Shown: positions 1-7,638, counted from the first letter of the stretch. The stretch is DNA of 64,000 nucleotides from Kaistella jeonii (GCF_000812865.1 NZ_JSYL01000003.1:1-64000); one strand, 5' to 3'. The notes: generated by a model not told the origin, from the letters alone. Numbers and translations: made by a program.

Positions 1-81
1 CTTATTTTGAACCTTAATTTCTTGGCTCGAAATAAAATCCTGGAAATAATTTTTAAAAGCAATAACTTTTCTTACTTTCAT
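1..81 (-). CDS. RelE/ParE-family toxin, N-terminal part only (runs off the left edge)
   Basis: Only 27 codons are visible, starting at the ATG whose complement lies at 79-81; the frame is open to the window edge. The protein begins MKVRKVIAFKNYF and continues with a QDF...KVQNK segment. This matches the N-terminus I know from Bacteroidota type II toxin-antitoxin RelE/ParE (Gp49-like) toxins, which are ribosome-dependent mRNA interferases or gyrase inhibitors. The assignment rests on this short stretch. A TACCTTTG promoter element sits only 4 nt before the ATG. The gene lies just beyond an attC-like site, so it may be the next cassette of the array; toxin-antitoxin pairs are common cassette cargo in chromosomal integrons. 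The antitoxin would be outside the window. Confidence 0.55.
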   Translation of the reverse strand, partial: MKVRKVIAFKNYFQDFISSQEIKVQNK

Positions 82-85
82 TTCA

Positions 86-93
86 CAAAGGTA
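86..93 (-). promoter_or_regulatory. -7 element TACCTTTG of the partial toxin gene
   Basis: An exact match to the Bacteroidota TAnnTTTG -7 element lies on the minus strand, 4 nt upstream of the ATG at 81. Transcription would begin at or near the A of the start codon, giving a leaderless mRNA. No -33 TTG is found at the usual distance. Confidence 0.4.
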
Positions 94-161
94 ATTTAAA
101 AGTTACAATTTGACAGGTTTTATTTTAATGTTTCTTTCGGGGAAAAGTTGTCATAGCATAT

Positions 162-294
162 CCTACAACGTTTTGCGTATTGGCGATGGTGCGGCTAAAA
201 ATACAAACTTTTTCTATTATAAATTAATCTTCGGAAAATCTGAAATCTTTAAACTTGCGATTCCCCCGCACTATTGCCAATACGATGTTAGCAG
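162..294 (-). repeat. attC-like imperfect palindrome (long cassette recombination site)
   Basis: Two 19-nt arms, 176-194 (CGTATTGGCGATGGTGCGG) and 266-284 (CCGCACTATTGCCAATACG), pair at 17 of 19 positions, and the other two are G-T compatible. They enclose a 71-nt loop. Outside the arms lie short unpaired spacers (6 nt and 2 nt) and the outer boxes CCTACAAC (162-169) and GTTAGCAG (287-294). This R''-L''-loop-L'-R' layout is that of long integron attC sites. The outer boxes pair poorly with each other, but the 287-294 box is exactly complementary to the start of the lipoprotein unit at 1035-1042, as expected when R' belongs to the next cassette. A transposon end or a plain structured repeat remains possible. 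Confidence 0.6.
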
Positions 295-1042
295 AAGTTT
301 TTTTATTTTTGAATTACGCTTTGTGAGGGCTTAATTTCTGTCTGATCAGAGCTTTTTATCAATTTAACATTGGGCTCTACATACATTGTTTTTATATTTT
401 TGTTATTTGAAATATTGAGTTCCTTAATAGCTGTACCATAGAAATAGAGTTGGTAAACCTTAGGATTGTTTGAAATGTTTACTTTAGTTAAGTTTTTACA
501 GCCATCAAGATTCAAACTTTCAAGATTTATATATTCACTTGCATCAAAACTTATAAAATTGTTGTCACCCAAATATAGTAGTTGAATTTGATTATTTAAT
601 TTTATATCGTTTAAATTTGACATTGCTCCATATAAGGTTTTAAGATTTTTTATTTTTGATAAATCAATTTCTTTTGAATTTTGATTTTGACTAATTCCCA
701 AAACTTCCAATTTTTCTAATTTATTGAGTGGAGAAAAATCGCTAATATAATTTCGATTGAGAATTAGTTCTTTTAAATTTTTAAAATCTTCTATTCCCAA
801 TATATTTGTAATATTCTTTTGTGTTAGATCTAGTTTCGTAACATTTAGTAATTCATTTTCTTCGAAATATCCATTTTTATTTAAGTCAACTTTATTATCA
901 TAAAGAGCATCTGTGAAATTTTGGTCCAGATATATTTTTTTGTGAGGTTGACAATTAAATAATAAAAAATTAATAGTTAATAAAAATAAAATTAGTTTTG
1001 ATTTCATTTTGAAAAGTGTGTTTGTATAAAATTTCTGCTAAC
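169..1042 (-). mobile_element. Candidate integron-like gene cassette carrying the LRR lipoprotein
   Basis: Read on the minus strand, the unit starts with GTTAGCAGAAATTTT (1042 down to 1028), carries one gene in the same orientation, and ends with the attC-like site whose first box is CTGCTAAC (294 down to 287) and whose last box is GTTGTAGG (169 down to 162). If the unit were excised as a circle by G/TT cleavage, GTTAGCAG and CTGCTAAC would pair perfectly across the folded site, which is the signature of a cassette. No target-site duplication flanks the inverted ends and there is no transposase inside, which argues against a transposon. The status is inferred from structure alone. Confidence 0.55.
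303..1007 (-). CDS. EF-hand/leucine-rich-repeat lipoprotein
   Basis: A 234-residue secreted lipoprotein: basic start, hydrophobic stretch and lipobox LLFNC with Cys about residue 19. An EF-hand-like calcium loop DLNKNGYFEENE follows (about residues 42-53), then about six leucine-rich repeats (patterns such as NLKELILNRN and KLEVLGISQN). This order is typical of flavobacterial LRR proteins; the function is probably surface binding, and the ligand is unknown. Relatives are often longer and may carry a T9SS sorting domain, which is absent here. The gene is visibly more AT-rich than the housekeeping genes to its right. It lies alone between two folded repeat sites and follows the recombinase on the same strand, suggesting acquisition as a mobile cassette. 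Confidence 0.8.
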   Translation of the reverse strand: MKSKLILFLLTINFLLFNCQPHKKIYLDQNFTDALYDNKVDLNKNGYFEENELLNVTKLDLTQKNITNILGIEDFKNLKELILNRNYISDFSPLNKLEKLEVLGISQNQNSKEIDLSKIKNLKTLYGAMSNLNDIKLNNQIQLLYLGDNNFISFDASEYINLESLNLDGCKNLTKVNISNNPKVYQLYFYGTAIKELNISNNKNIKTMYVEPNVKLIKSSDQTEIKPSQSVIQK

Positions 1043-1052
1043 TTGTATATAT

Positions 1053-1113
1053 GTCTTACATCGTCAGACAAATACAACGTATTTGGTAGGGATTTGTCTG
1101 ATAGACGTAAGAC
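1053..1113. repeat. 61-bp near-perfect palindrome beside the recombinase gene (attC/attI-like)
   Basis: The outer arms GTCTTAC (1053-1059) and GTAAGAC (1107-1113) are perfectly complementary, as are the inner arms TCAGACAAAT (1064-1073) and ATTTGTCTGA (1092-1101). Unpaired spacers of 4 and 5 nt separate them and the central loop is 18 nt. The outer boxes match the integron R''/R' consensus (RYYYAAC/GTTRRRY) at 6 of 7 positions each. The palindrome starts 33 bp past the stop of the recombinase gene and ends 11 bp before the GTTAGCAG cassette boundary. It could be an attI-like recombination or binding site, or a short attC. No T-run follows either arm, so it is not an ordinary terminator. Confidence 0.6.
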
Positions 1114-1146
1114 TTATTTCTAATCACTAATATATCTATTTTTTCT

Positions 1147-2190
1147 TTATAAATCGTCAAATGGACTTTTTATGTGTTGTAAACTATTTGTACTTACGTG
1201 TGTATAAATTTCCGTAGTTCTGCTGCTGTTATGTCCTAATAACTCTTGGATATATCGCAAATCAGTTCCGCTTTCTAATAAATGGGTGGCGTAACTATGC
1301 CGCAGCCAATGCAAGGTAACCGGCTTTTTGATTTTGGCTTTTCGTAACGCTTGTTTTAATACCGCTTGAAGACTTTTTGCAGAATAAATAGTACCTGCTT
1401 CCTGACCTTCAAAGAGGTAAGTTTTTGGTTTGTAAAGCTGATAATAGATCCTCAATAAATCTAAAATTTTTGGGGATAAAGGCGTAATTCTGTCCTTCTT
1501 TCCTTTTGCTTGTTTAATGAGAACAATATTTCTTTTAGAATCAATGTCCATTGGTTTTAATTGGATTAATTCATTGCAACGCAGACCGCAACTATAGATT
1601 AAAGAAAGCATGGTTTTGTGTTTTACATTGGCATGTGCATCCAGAATATTCTTTACTTCGTCTTTACTCAAAACGTTTGGAAGCACTTTGTTTTTCTTCG
1701 GTCGGTCTATTTTATCAACGTTAATATTTGTATTACGTATAGTCCTAAAATATAATTTTATGGCACTTGTTATTTGATTTTGATAGGAAGCAGAAAAATT
1801 ATTTTTTAGAATATGATCATTATTAAAATCCAGTACATCAGTGTTTGTTAGTTCAGAAATAGATTTATTTCGGAAATAAACAAAAAATAATTTTAAGGAT
1901 TCAGAATACGTTTTGATTGTGTTGCTACTATATCTTTTTGCAGAAAGCCACCGAATAAATTGTTGGAGATGTTCTTCGCCTTCTCTCGAAGGAAGAGTAT
2001 CTTCCCGTTGAATAATATTAAAACGTTCCCTGTTTTCAAAAGTATCCGGAATATGCCACAGCTTTTTTTGCGCACTCCACCGCGCATCACTAATCAGTTT
2101 TATTCTTCGGATGAGATCTTCATCCTTCCCGAATTCTACAGCAATTCTTTCTAAATTATGGTGTTTGATTAATTTTGCTTTCCAAATCAT
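1147..2190 (-). CDS. Tyrosine recombinase/integrase (XerC/D-like)
   Basis: A 347-residue site-specific recombinase with the full catalytic set: R204 (GLRCNEL), K229 (AKGKKDR), H294 and R297 (HWLRHSYATH), H320 (LLGH) and nucleophile Y329 (IYTHVS). An N-terminal extension (residues 1-60, with RWSAQKKLWHIPD) precedes a SAM-like core-binding domain (about 70-155). The K-to-H spacing is 65 residues, near XerD (72) and far from IntI1 (106), so the insertion diagnostic of integron integrases is absent. The C-terminal IKSPFDDL does resemble the IntI tail RSPLDxL. The gene is co-oriented with the adjacent candidate cassettes and is the likely enzyme acting on the folded sites beside it; this is inference. 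Confidence 0.9.
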   Translation of the reverse strand: MIWKAKLIKHHNLERIAVEFGKDEDLIRRIKLISDARWSAQKKLWHIPDTFENRERFNIIQREDTLPSREGEEHLQQFIRWLSAKRYSSNTIKTYSESLKLFFVYFRNKSISELTNTDVLDFNNDHILKNNFSASYQNQITSAIKLYFRTIRNTNINVDKIDRPKKNKVLPNVLSKDEVKNILDAHANVKHKTMLSLIYSCGLRCNELIQLKPMDIDSKRNIVLIKQAKGKKDRITPLSPKILDLLRIYYQLYKPKTYLFEGQEAGTIYSAKSLQAVLKQALRKAKIKKPVTLHWLRHSYATHLLESGTDLRYIQELLGHNSSRTTEIYTHVSTNSLQHIKSPFDDL

Positions 2191-2562
2191 AGCATGCTGA
2201 TTTTGAGGGATAAAGATAACTAAATTAGAGACACAAACATTCTAAAAGTATTTTACTGGAAATGTTATTGGTTGCTTTTTTTTCGTAATGCATTTTTTTT
2301 TAGGAGAAGAATTCGTGGCTTAATCAATTTACACTCTAAGAGCTTCTTTAAATTAAAAAAAATTAAACACATTAGTCACCTAAGAAATGACTTCTAATTG
2401 TAATGATTTAGAGCACATGAGTTAAATAAATCTTTGATTTTTAACTTTTGTGTACTTTCATTCACAGTATTTTTACTTAAAACTAATGTCAATAATGTGC
2501 TTAAAAATATTTAAAAAAACTCTAAAAGTAAAATTTCAATAGAACAAAATATCCGAAATTTT
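2191..2562. other. AT-rich intergenic region upstream of the integrase
   Basis: No convincing gene or RNA is seen. On the minus strand, TATCTTTA about 20 nt upstream of the integrase ATG matches 7 of 8 positions of the -7 promoter element, but no well-spaced -33 box accompanies it. The region is the junction between the accessory left end and the housekeeping chromosome. Confidence 0.4.
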
Positions 2563-2673
2563 AGCCCCGATCGAAATGAAAATCCTTTTTTGTCTCGGCT
2601 TTAGACGAGATAAAAAAGATTGTAATACAGAGCGGGATCATTTTTTGGAAGACAAAATAACCTCGTTGCTCCT
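2563..2673 (+). repeat. Dispersed palindromic repeat, copy A
   Basis: It begins AGCCCCGATCGAAATG, then has a hairpin ATCCTTTTTTGTCTCG (2582-2597) paired with CGAGATAAAAAAGAT, then AGAGCGGGATC and the tail GTTGCTCCT (2665-2673). The same ordered boxes recur at 12.9, 25.9, 39.6, 47.8 and 48.6 kb. It is intergenic, downstream of gdhA. Confidence 0.75.
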
Positions 2674-2715
2674 CAATATAGAAGTTCCTTTATTTCCTAC
2701 ACTTTGTCCCAAAAT

Positions 2716-2743
2716 AAAAAGCACTGAAAAATCAATGCTTTTT
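2716..2743. terminator. Hairpin with flanking A and T runs
   Basis: AAAAAGCACTGA and TCAATGCTTTTT pair around AAAA with one mismatch. It could serve as a weak bidirectional terminator beyond repeat copy A. Confidence 0.4.
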
Positions 2744-2792
2744 ATCCTTTCACTTTACTTTTTTCCCCTTAATCCGGGACAGGTTTTATGAT

Positions 2793-2830
2793 AAAAAAAG
2801 TCCGGGAGATTTTCCCAGACTTTTTATTTT
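2793..2830 (-). terminator. Rho-independent terminator of gdhA
   Basis: On the minus strand AAAAAGTCTGGGA pairs with TCCCGGACTTTTTTT around a 4-nt loop, with one mismatch and a run of seven T. It lies immediately after the gdhA stop codon. Confidence 0.8.
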
Positions 2831-4188
2831 TAAACGACTCCTTGAGCCAACATTGCTTCTGCTACTTTTACGAAGCCCGCGATGTTTGCACCTTTCACGT
2901 AATTTACATAACCGTCTTCTTCTTTTCCGTAGTCTCTACACGCTTTGTGAATGCCGATCATAATTTCTTTTAGTCGTGCATCAACTTCTTCTGAGGACCA
3001 GTTTAAACGAATTGAATTCTGTGTCATTTCTAATCCAGAAGTTGCAACTCCACCAGCATTTGAGGCTTTTCCGGGAGAGAACAAAACTTTGCTGTCTAAG
3101 AAATAATTAATAGCATCTAAAGTTGAAGGCATATTTGCAGCTTCAGTTACACAGATCACGCCGTTCTCAACTAATTTCTGAGCATCCTCCAGGAATAATT
3201 CATTTTGCGTTGCAGCAGGAATTGCTACGTCACATTTCACATTCCATGGTCTTTCTCCAGCGTGGAATTCTGCTGTTGGATATTTTTTTACATAATCTTC
3301 AGCTCTGTTATTTCCAGAAGCACGAAGTTCTAATAAATAATCTATTTTTTCACCGGTAATTCCGTCTTTATCGTAGATATAACCATCTGGACCAGAAATA
3401 GTGATGGCTTTACCGCCCAGTTCTTCTACTTTTTTTACTACACCCCAAGCAACATTTCCAAATCCTGAAACAGATACGGTTTTCCCTTTAAAGGTTTCAC
3501 CGATTGTTTTCAACATTTGTTCTGCGAAATAAACAACACCGTAACCTGTAGCTTCAGGTCTGATCAATGAACCTCCGTAAGCCAAACCTTTTCCGGTTAG
3601 TACTCCTGTAAATTCGTTGCGTATTCTTTTATATTGTCCGAATAAATAACCAATTTCTCTCGCTCCAACTCCGATATCTCCTGCTGGAACATCAGTTTCT
3701 GGACCAATATGTTTGCATAATTCTGTCATGAAAGCCTGGCAAAAACGCATTACTTCCATATCAGATTTTCCTTGAGGATCGAAATCTGAACCACCTTTTC
3801 CACCACCCATTGGTAATGTTGTCAAAGAGTTTTTGAAAGTTTGCTCAAAAGCCAAAAATTTAAGAACGGATAAATTTACCGTCGGATGAAAACGAATTCC
3901 ACCTTTGTAAGGACCGATCGCAGAGTTCATCTGAATTCTAAAACCTCTGTTGACCTGAATTTCGCCTTTGTCATCAACCCAGGATACTCGAAAAATAATA
4001 GTTCTTTCCGGTTCTGCCATTCTTTCCAAAAGCTTCATGCCATTGTATTTTGGCTTGTTTGCAATAAAAGGAATTACAGTAACTGCAACTTCTTTTACAG
4101 CCTGAAGAAATTCTGGCTCATTGGGATTTTTAGCTTCGATTTTAGCGATGAATTCTTCAATCTTTTGCTCTACATTATAGTGTTCCAT
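2830..4188 (-). CDS. gdhA: NADP-specific glutamate dehydrogenase
   Basis: Cytosolic enzyme that aminates 2-oxoglutarate with ammonium and NADPH to give glutamate. The protein from the chosen start has 452 residues, normal for the hexameric bacterial family. Visible hallmarks are the substrate-site PMGGGKGGSDFDP, the PAGDIGVGAREIG segment and the Rossmann nucleotide motif SGFGNVAWG. The open frame extends 31 codons further upstream to 4281, but those codons encode no family-like sequence and contain the promoter, so the ATG at 4188 (MEHYNVEQK) is the real start. It is transcribed alone, with its own promoter and terminator. Confidence 0.96.
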   Translation of the reverse strand: MEHYNVEQKIEEFIAKIEAKNPNEPEFLQAVKEVAVTVIPFIANKPKYNGMKLLERMAEPERTIIFRVSWVDDKGEIQVNRGFRIQMNSAIGPYKGGIRFHPTVNLSVLKFLAFEQTFKNSLTTLPMGGGKGGSDFDPQGKSDMEVMRFCQAFMTELCKHIGPETDVPAGDIGVGAREIGYLFGQYKRIRNEFTGVLTGKGLAYGGSLIRPEATGYGVVYFAEQMLKTIGETFKGKTVSVSGFGNVAWGVVKKVEELGGKAITISGPDGYIYDKDGITGEKIDYLLELRASGNNRAEDYVKKYPTAEFHAGERPWNVKCDVAIPAATQNELFLEDAQKLVENGVICVTEAANMPSTLDAINYFLDSKVLFSPGKASNAGGVATSGLEMTQNSIRLNWSSEEVDARLKEIMIGIHKACRDYGKEEDGYVNYVKGANIAGFVKVAEAMLAQGVV

Positions 4189-4211
4189 AAAATGGTAATT
4201 ATTATTGTTAA

Positions 4212-4241
4212 CAAATTTAATTGTTTTTTCAAAACTTACAA
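4212..4241 (-). promoter_or_regulatory. Promoter of gdhA (TTG-N19-TAAATTTG)
   Basis: On the minus strand TTG (4241-4239) is followed after exactly 19 nt by TAAATTTG (4219-4212), a full match to the Bacteroidota sigma-A consensus. It supports the ATG at 4188 and rules out the longer frame. Confidence 0.75.
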
Positions 4242-4374
4242 GTAAAAATTTGCAATTTGATAAAATATTAATAAAATTCAACTTTATTTTTATTAAATCG
4301 ATAATTTTACCACTTATTGTGTTGATTATTGAATGTTAAGTTAATATTACTAGATTTTTAAAAATGAATAAATA

Positions 4375-5484
4375 CTAAATCGCAAGATATTGTCTTCCCG
4401 AAAGTGCTTTGATGTATCCCGAAATTTCCAATTGTAGCAAATCTGGCAATATTTTATAAGTAGCAATTTCTATTTGTTCCGACAACTCATCCAAAGAAAT
4501 AGGCTTGTTTTTATCAATTGCGTTTAAGATATTTTGTTGCATCTCCGAAAGTTGAATTCGTATTTCGGATCGTGGAAAAAGTTCGCCCGTTTTTTCTTTA
4601 TCCCCGTGAAAACCAAGTTGTTCCCCCAAAGCTGAAATCGTAGAAATAATTGCCGCTTTATTTTGAAATATCAACTGGTTGCAGCCTTGACTGTATTTAT
4701 CTGAAATTCTTCCAGGTAAAGCAAAAACTTCCCGATTATAATTGAGGGCAAAAGTTGCAGTACTGATGGAGCCGCCACCAAAAGCAGTTTCCACCACAAT
4801 AGTTGCAGGAGACAAACCTGCAATAACACGATTTCTCTGAATAAAATTTTCGCGATCAGGCTTTTGGGAAGAATTAAATTCTGAAAAGAGGACTCCATTT
4901 TCTTCCAGGATTTTCTCTGATAATTTTTTATTTTTTGAAGGATAAAGGGTGTGAAATCCATGAGCTAGAACCGCAACAGTGGGGATTTGATTAGCTACCG
5001 AAACTTGGTGAGCTTCAGTATCAACACCTAAAGCCAAGCCACTTACGGTGATTATATTTTTGTTCTTCACCTCTTCTAAAAAATCATGAATGAAATGTTT
5101 TCCGTAGGAAGTAATATTTCTTGTTCCGACTAAACTGAGCGGTTTTAAAGAAGCATCATAGATTCCTTTTTGATAGAGAATTGCAGGTGCATCTTCGCAT
5201 TCGTTTAAAAGTGTAGGCAAATCATTTTGATGACGAAGATTAATTTTGATGTTATTTTTCTCGCAAAATTTTAATTCTTTCTCAGCAAAATCTAAATGGT
5301 CGGGATTACCAATTTCGAGGGAAATTTTTTTGCCAATTCCGTAAATGTTTTTTAAACCTGATTTTGAAAGATCCCAAACTTCTTTTGCAGAACCAACTTC
5401 ACCAACAAGTTTACGGAAAATAATATCGCCGATCAAAGGGCAATGTCGAAGAGCAACAGAATAAAGCGTTTCTTCCGAAAACAT
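4375..5484 (-). CDS. dprA: DNA-processing protein DprA (Smf)
   Basis: Cytosolic single-strand DNA-binding protein that loads RecA on incoming DNA during natural transformation. The 369-residue protein has the N-terminal helical region, the Rossmann-like DprA core with SLVGTRN at about residue 117 and SGLALGVDTEAH at about 147 (the SGxAxGxDxxAH motif), GSISTATFAL, and a C-terminal winged-helix domain (about 310-369). It lies 32 bp downstream of the rhomboid gene on the same strand and may be co-transcribed. A ComM-type ATPase gene is 2.8 kb away, so two transformation-related genes are close. Confidence 0.95.
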   Translation of the reverse strand: MFSEETLYSVALRHCPLIGDIIFRKLVGEVGSAKEVWDLSKSGLKNIYGIGKKISLEIGNPDHLDFAEKELKFCEKNNIKINLRHQNDLPTLLNECEDAPAILYQKGIYDASLKPLSLVGTRNITSYGKHFIHDFLEEVKNKNIITVSGLALGVDTEAHQVSVANQIPTVAVLAHGFHTLYPSKNKKLSEKILEENGVLFSEFNSSQKPDRENFIQRNRVIAGLSPATIVVETAFGGGSISTATFALNYNREVFALPGRISDKYSQGCNQLIFQNKAAIISTISALGEQLGFHGDKEKTGELFPRSEIRIQLSEMQQNILNAIDKNKPISLDELSEQIEIATYKILPDLLQLEISGYIKALSGRQYLAI

Positions 5485-5516
5485 GGTTAATTTTTATCAA
5501 ATTTATAGAAAATTAA

Positions 5517-6284
5517 TCATTTCTTGCGAATTTCATCTAAATGATCCCACAAATCTTCTTTTTTTCGGTACGGAAGCTCTAGGAAATCATCAGGATGGTT
5601 TTCTTTATATTCCTGCCACAATTTATCATCCTTTTCACTGTAATAATTAGGGAATTCCCAGATAAAGCGAATATTTTTCTCTCCATTTTTTCGAAAAACG
5701 AAAGCGATAATTATTCCCACGACTGCGCCAGAAAGATGAGATTGCCAGGAAATTCTGCTGGGTTCCGGGAGATGAGAAAACAATTCCTCGGGTACCACGC
5801 CCCAAATTAAACTTCCATAATATAATGCTACGACAAGAGACACCGTAAGCAGTTTCATATTCCACCGGAAAACGCCACTGAAAAAAAGGAAAAATGCCAA
5901 AGTATAAACAATTCCACTTGCACCAATAATGCAAACATGGTTAATATCGCCGGTAAAAATATCAATAGGCGGAAGAAGCCACACCAAAAACGCCGAAACA
6001 AACCACCCCAGAAAAAATACTTTTTTACCGATAAAGGGATAAAACTGAAAAAGTAGAAAAATTAGAACGAAAATAGGAACGGAATTTCCGAAGATATGTT
6101 CAAGACTACCATGAAGAAAAGGAGAAAAAAAGATGCCCTTTAATCCAGAAGGATTTAGCGGAATAATTGCTCCACTGCAACCTTCAAACCAACCGAGATG
6201 CTGCAGAAGAAATCCGATCCACATGGCCGAAACCATTGCTGCTGCGTATAATACTGCTTTAAAACTGAGGGATTCCTTAAACAT
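5517..6284 (-). CDS. Rhomboid-family intramembrane serine protease
   Basis: A 255-residue inner-membrane protein with about six membrane helices. The catalytic serine lies in GASG (about residues 121-124) and the catalytic histidine in SHLSGAVVG (about residue 183); the HGSLEHIFGN segment earlier is also typical of the family. A charged cytoplasmic tail of about 55 residues follows the last helix. Rhomboids cut transmembrane helices of other membrane proteins; the substrate here is unknown. It is divergent from the DUF3078 gene and 32 bp upstream of dprA. Confidence 0.92.
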   Translation of the reverse strand: MFKESLSFKAVLYAAAMVSAMWIGFLLQHLGWFEGCSGAIIPLNPSGLKGIFFSPFLHGSLEHIFGNSVPIFVLIFLLFQFYPFIGKKVFFLGWFVSAFLVWLLPPIDIFTGDINHVCIIGASGIVYTLAFFLFFSGVFRWNMKLLTVSLVVALYYGSLIWGVVPEELFSHLPEPSRISWQSHLSGAVVGIIIAFVFRKNGEKNIRFIWEFPNYYSEKDDKLWQEYKENHPDDFLELPYRKKEDLWDHLDEIRKK

Positions 6285-6419
6285 AAATACAATTTTGTCA
6301 AAACTGTTGCCAAAAAAATTAATAAGTAAATATGGCTATAACTTTTTAATTGAAGTTAAGAATTCAGACAAAAAGTTCTAATTGTTTGCATTTAATTTTA
6401 GAGATTTCAGGGTTTATCA

Positions 6420-6427
6420 TAACTTTG
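6420..6427 (+). promoter_or_regulatory. -7 element TAACTTTG of the DUF3078 gene
   Basis: An exact TAnnTTTG element ends 6 nt before the ATG at 6434, so the mRNA would have a leader of only a few bases. It lies inside the longer open frame starting at 6350, which argues that the true start is 6434. Confidence 0.5.
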
Positions 6428-6433
6428 CACACT

Positions 6434-7546
6434 ATGAGAAAGTTTTTTTTAATCGCTATTTTATTAATTACTTCGGGAAAGTTTTTAACGCAAATTTGTA
6501 CAAACACTTTAAAAGAAATCGATTCTATTTCTCAGAAAAGGTGGGATTCTGTTGCGTTGGATCTTGACAGTTTGGCGAATCCAAAGTTGGTGAACTTTGA
6601 CATCCATTTTAAAGATACCATCGTTATTCGCGATAAAATAGTCATGGCAGATCTTACGGAAAGCATTCCCATTACGCCTTACAACATTATGAAGTTGACC
6701 ACCGCAAAAAGATGGTTCTATTTCGGACAAAATAATTTTGTTTTTAATCAGTCCTCGTTCTCTAACTGGAATTCTGGTGGAAATAATAATATTGGCATCA
6801 TTGGAAAAATAAACTATAATTTTAGTTATAAAAACGGCAAGCATTTTCTGGATAACACGCTTCAGCTTGGGTACGGTTTTGTAGCCTCACAAGGAGAACA
6901 ATCCAGAAAAACCGAAGATTACATTAACCTCATGACGAATTATGGTTATGATATCGGGAAGAATTTTTACCTCTCCACAGGTTTTCAGTTTTTATCGCAG
7001 TTTTCTCCCGGTTATAATTTTTCCACAACACCGAATCCGACTTTTGAAGACCGTATCTCCCGTTTTATGGCACCAGGATATTTGAACGCAGGTTTAGGTA
7101 TATCATATAATCCGAATGAAAACTTTCAGGTGATTTTCAGACCGATCAATGGTAAGTTTACTTTTGTGCTCGATCCTTATCTGCAAAAAGAAGGTAAATA
7201 TGGGTTGGAACATGATGGGCAAAGTGTTCGTGCAGAGTTAGGTGCTTTGGTGAATATTCTCTACCGAATTAATATTTATAAGGACATTAATCTGGTGAAT
7301 CGGATCAACTTTTTCAGCAGTTATACAAACCAACCTCTAAATGTTGATGTTTCCTATAATGGAACACTGAACTTCCGATTCAATAAATTTATTTCTACCG
7401 TCGTAAGTTTAGATCTGCTTTACGATCATGATCAAATCGAGAAACTTCAATTGAAGCAAACGTTGGGAATTGGCTTTTCCTACAATTTTGGTTATGAAAA
7501 CAGGGAGAAGAATAAAAAGTTGATAAAACCTTTTATCACGAATTAA
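6434..7546 (+). CDS. DUF3078 outer-membrane beta-barrel protein
   Basis: About 370 residues with an N-terminal signal peptide (MRKFFLIAILLITSG). The NQSSFSNWNSGG segment and the following alternating, aromatic-rich strands are typical of the DUF3078 family of Bacteroidota outer-membrane barrels. The function is not known. The chosen ATG follows a promoter element and starts the signal peptide; the frame continues upstream to 6350 without signal-like sequence. It is transcribed divergently from the rhomboid gene. Confidence 0.85.
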   Translation: MRKFFLIAILLITSGKFLTQICTNTLKEIDSISQKRWDSVALDLDSLANPKLVNFDIHFKDTIVIRDKIVMADLTESIPITPYNIMKLTTAKRWFYFGQNNFVFNQSSFSNWNSGGNNNIGIIGKINYNFSYKNGKHFLDNTLQLGYGFVASQGEQSRKTEDYINLMTNYGYDIGKNFYLSTGFQFLSQFSPGYNFSTTPNPTFEDRISRFMAPGYLNAGLGISYNPNENFQVIFRPINGKFTFVLDPYLQKEGKYGLEHDGQSVRAELGALVNILYRINIYKDINLVNRINFFSSYTNQPLNVDVSYNGTLNFRFNKFISTVVSLDLLYDHDQIEKLQLKQTLGIGFSYNFGYENREKNKKLIKPFITN

Positions 7547-7638
7547 TGGGAGGTAGCGAAGATTTAAAAGTTGTTTTTCTTAATTCTTAAAAATAGGTGG
7601 CACGTGAATTGAGACTTTGTTTATCATAACTTAATATT

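Noticed and set aside
110-334. Open frame of 74 codons on the plus strand
   Set aside because: It runs through the attC-like palindrome and has no family-like sequence.
287-1042. Unit with 15-bp inverted ends GTTAGCAGAArTTTT read as a transposon
   Set aside because: No transposase and no target-site duplication; the cassette model explains the ends better. It remains an alternative.
1053-1113. Palindrome as a Rho-independent terminator of the recombinase gene
   Set aside because: No T-run follows the stem on either strand and the arms are AT-mixed with symmetric bulges.
2576-2791. Open frame of 71 codons on the plus strand
   Set aside because: It lies within repeat copy A and the following terminator hairpins.
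4189-4281. Upstream extension of gdhA
   Set aside because: The extra 31 codons contain a full promoter and match nothing in glutamate dehydrogenases.
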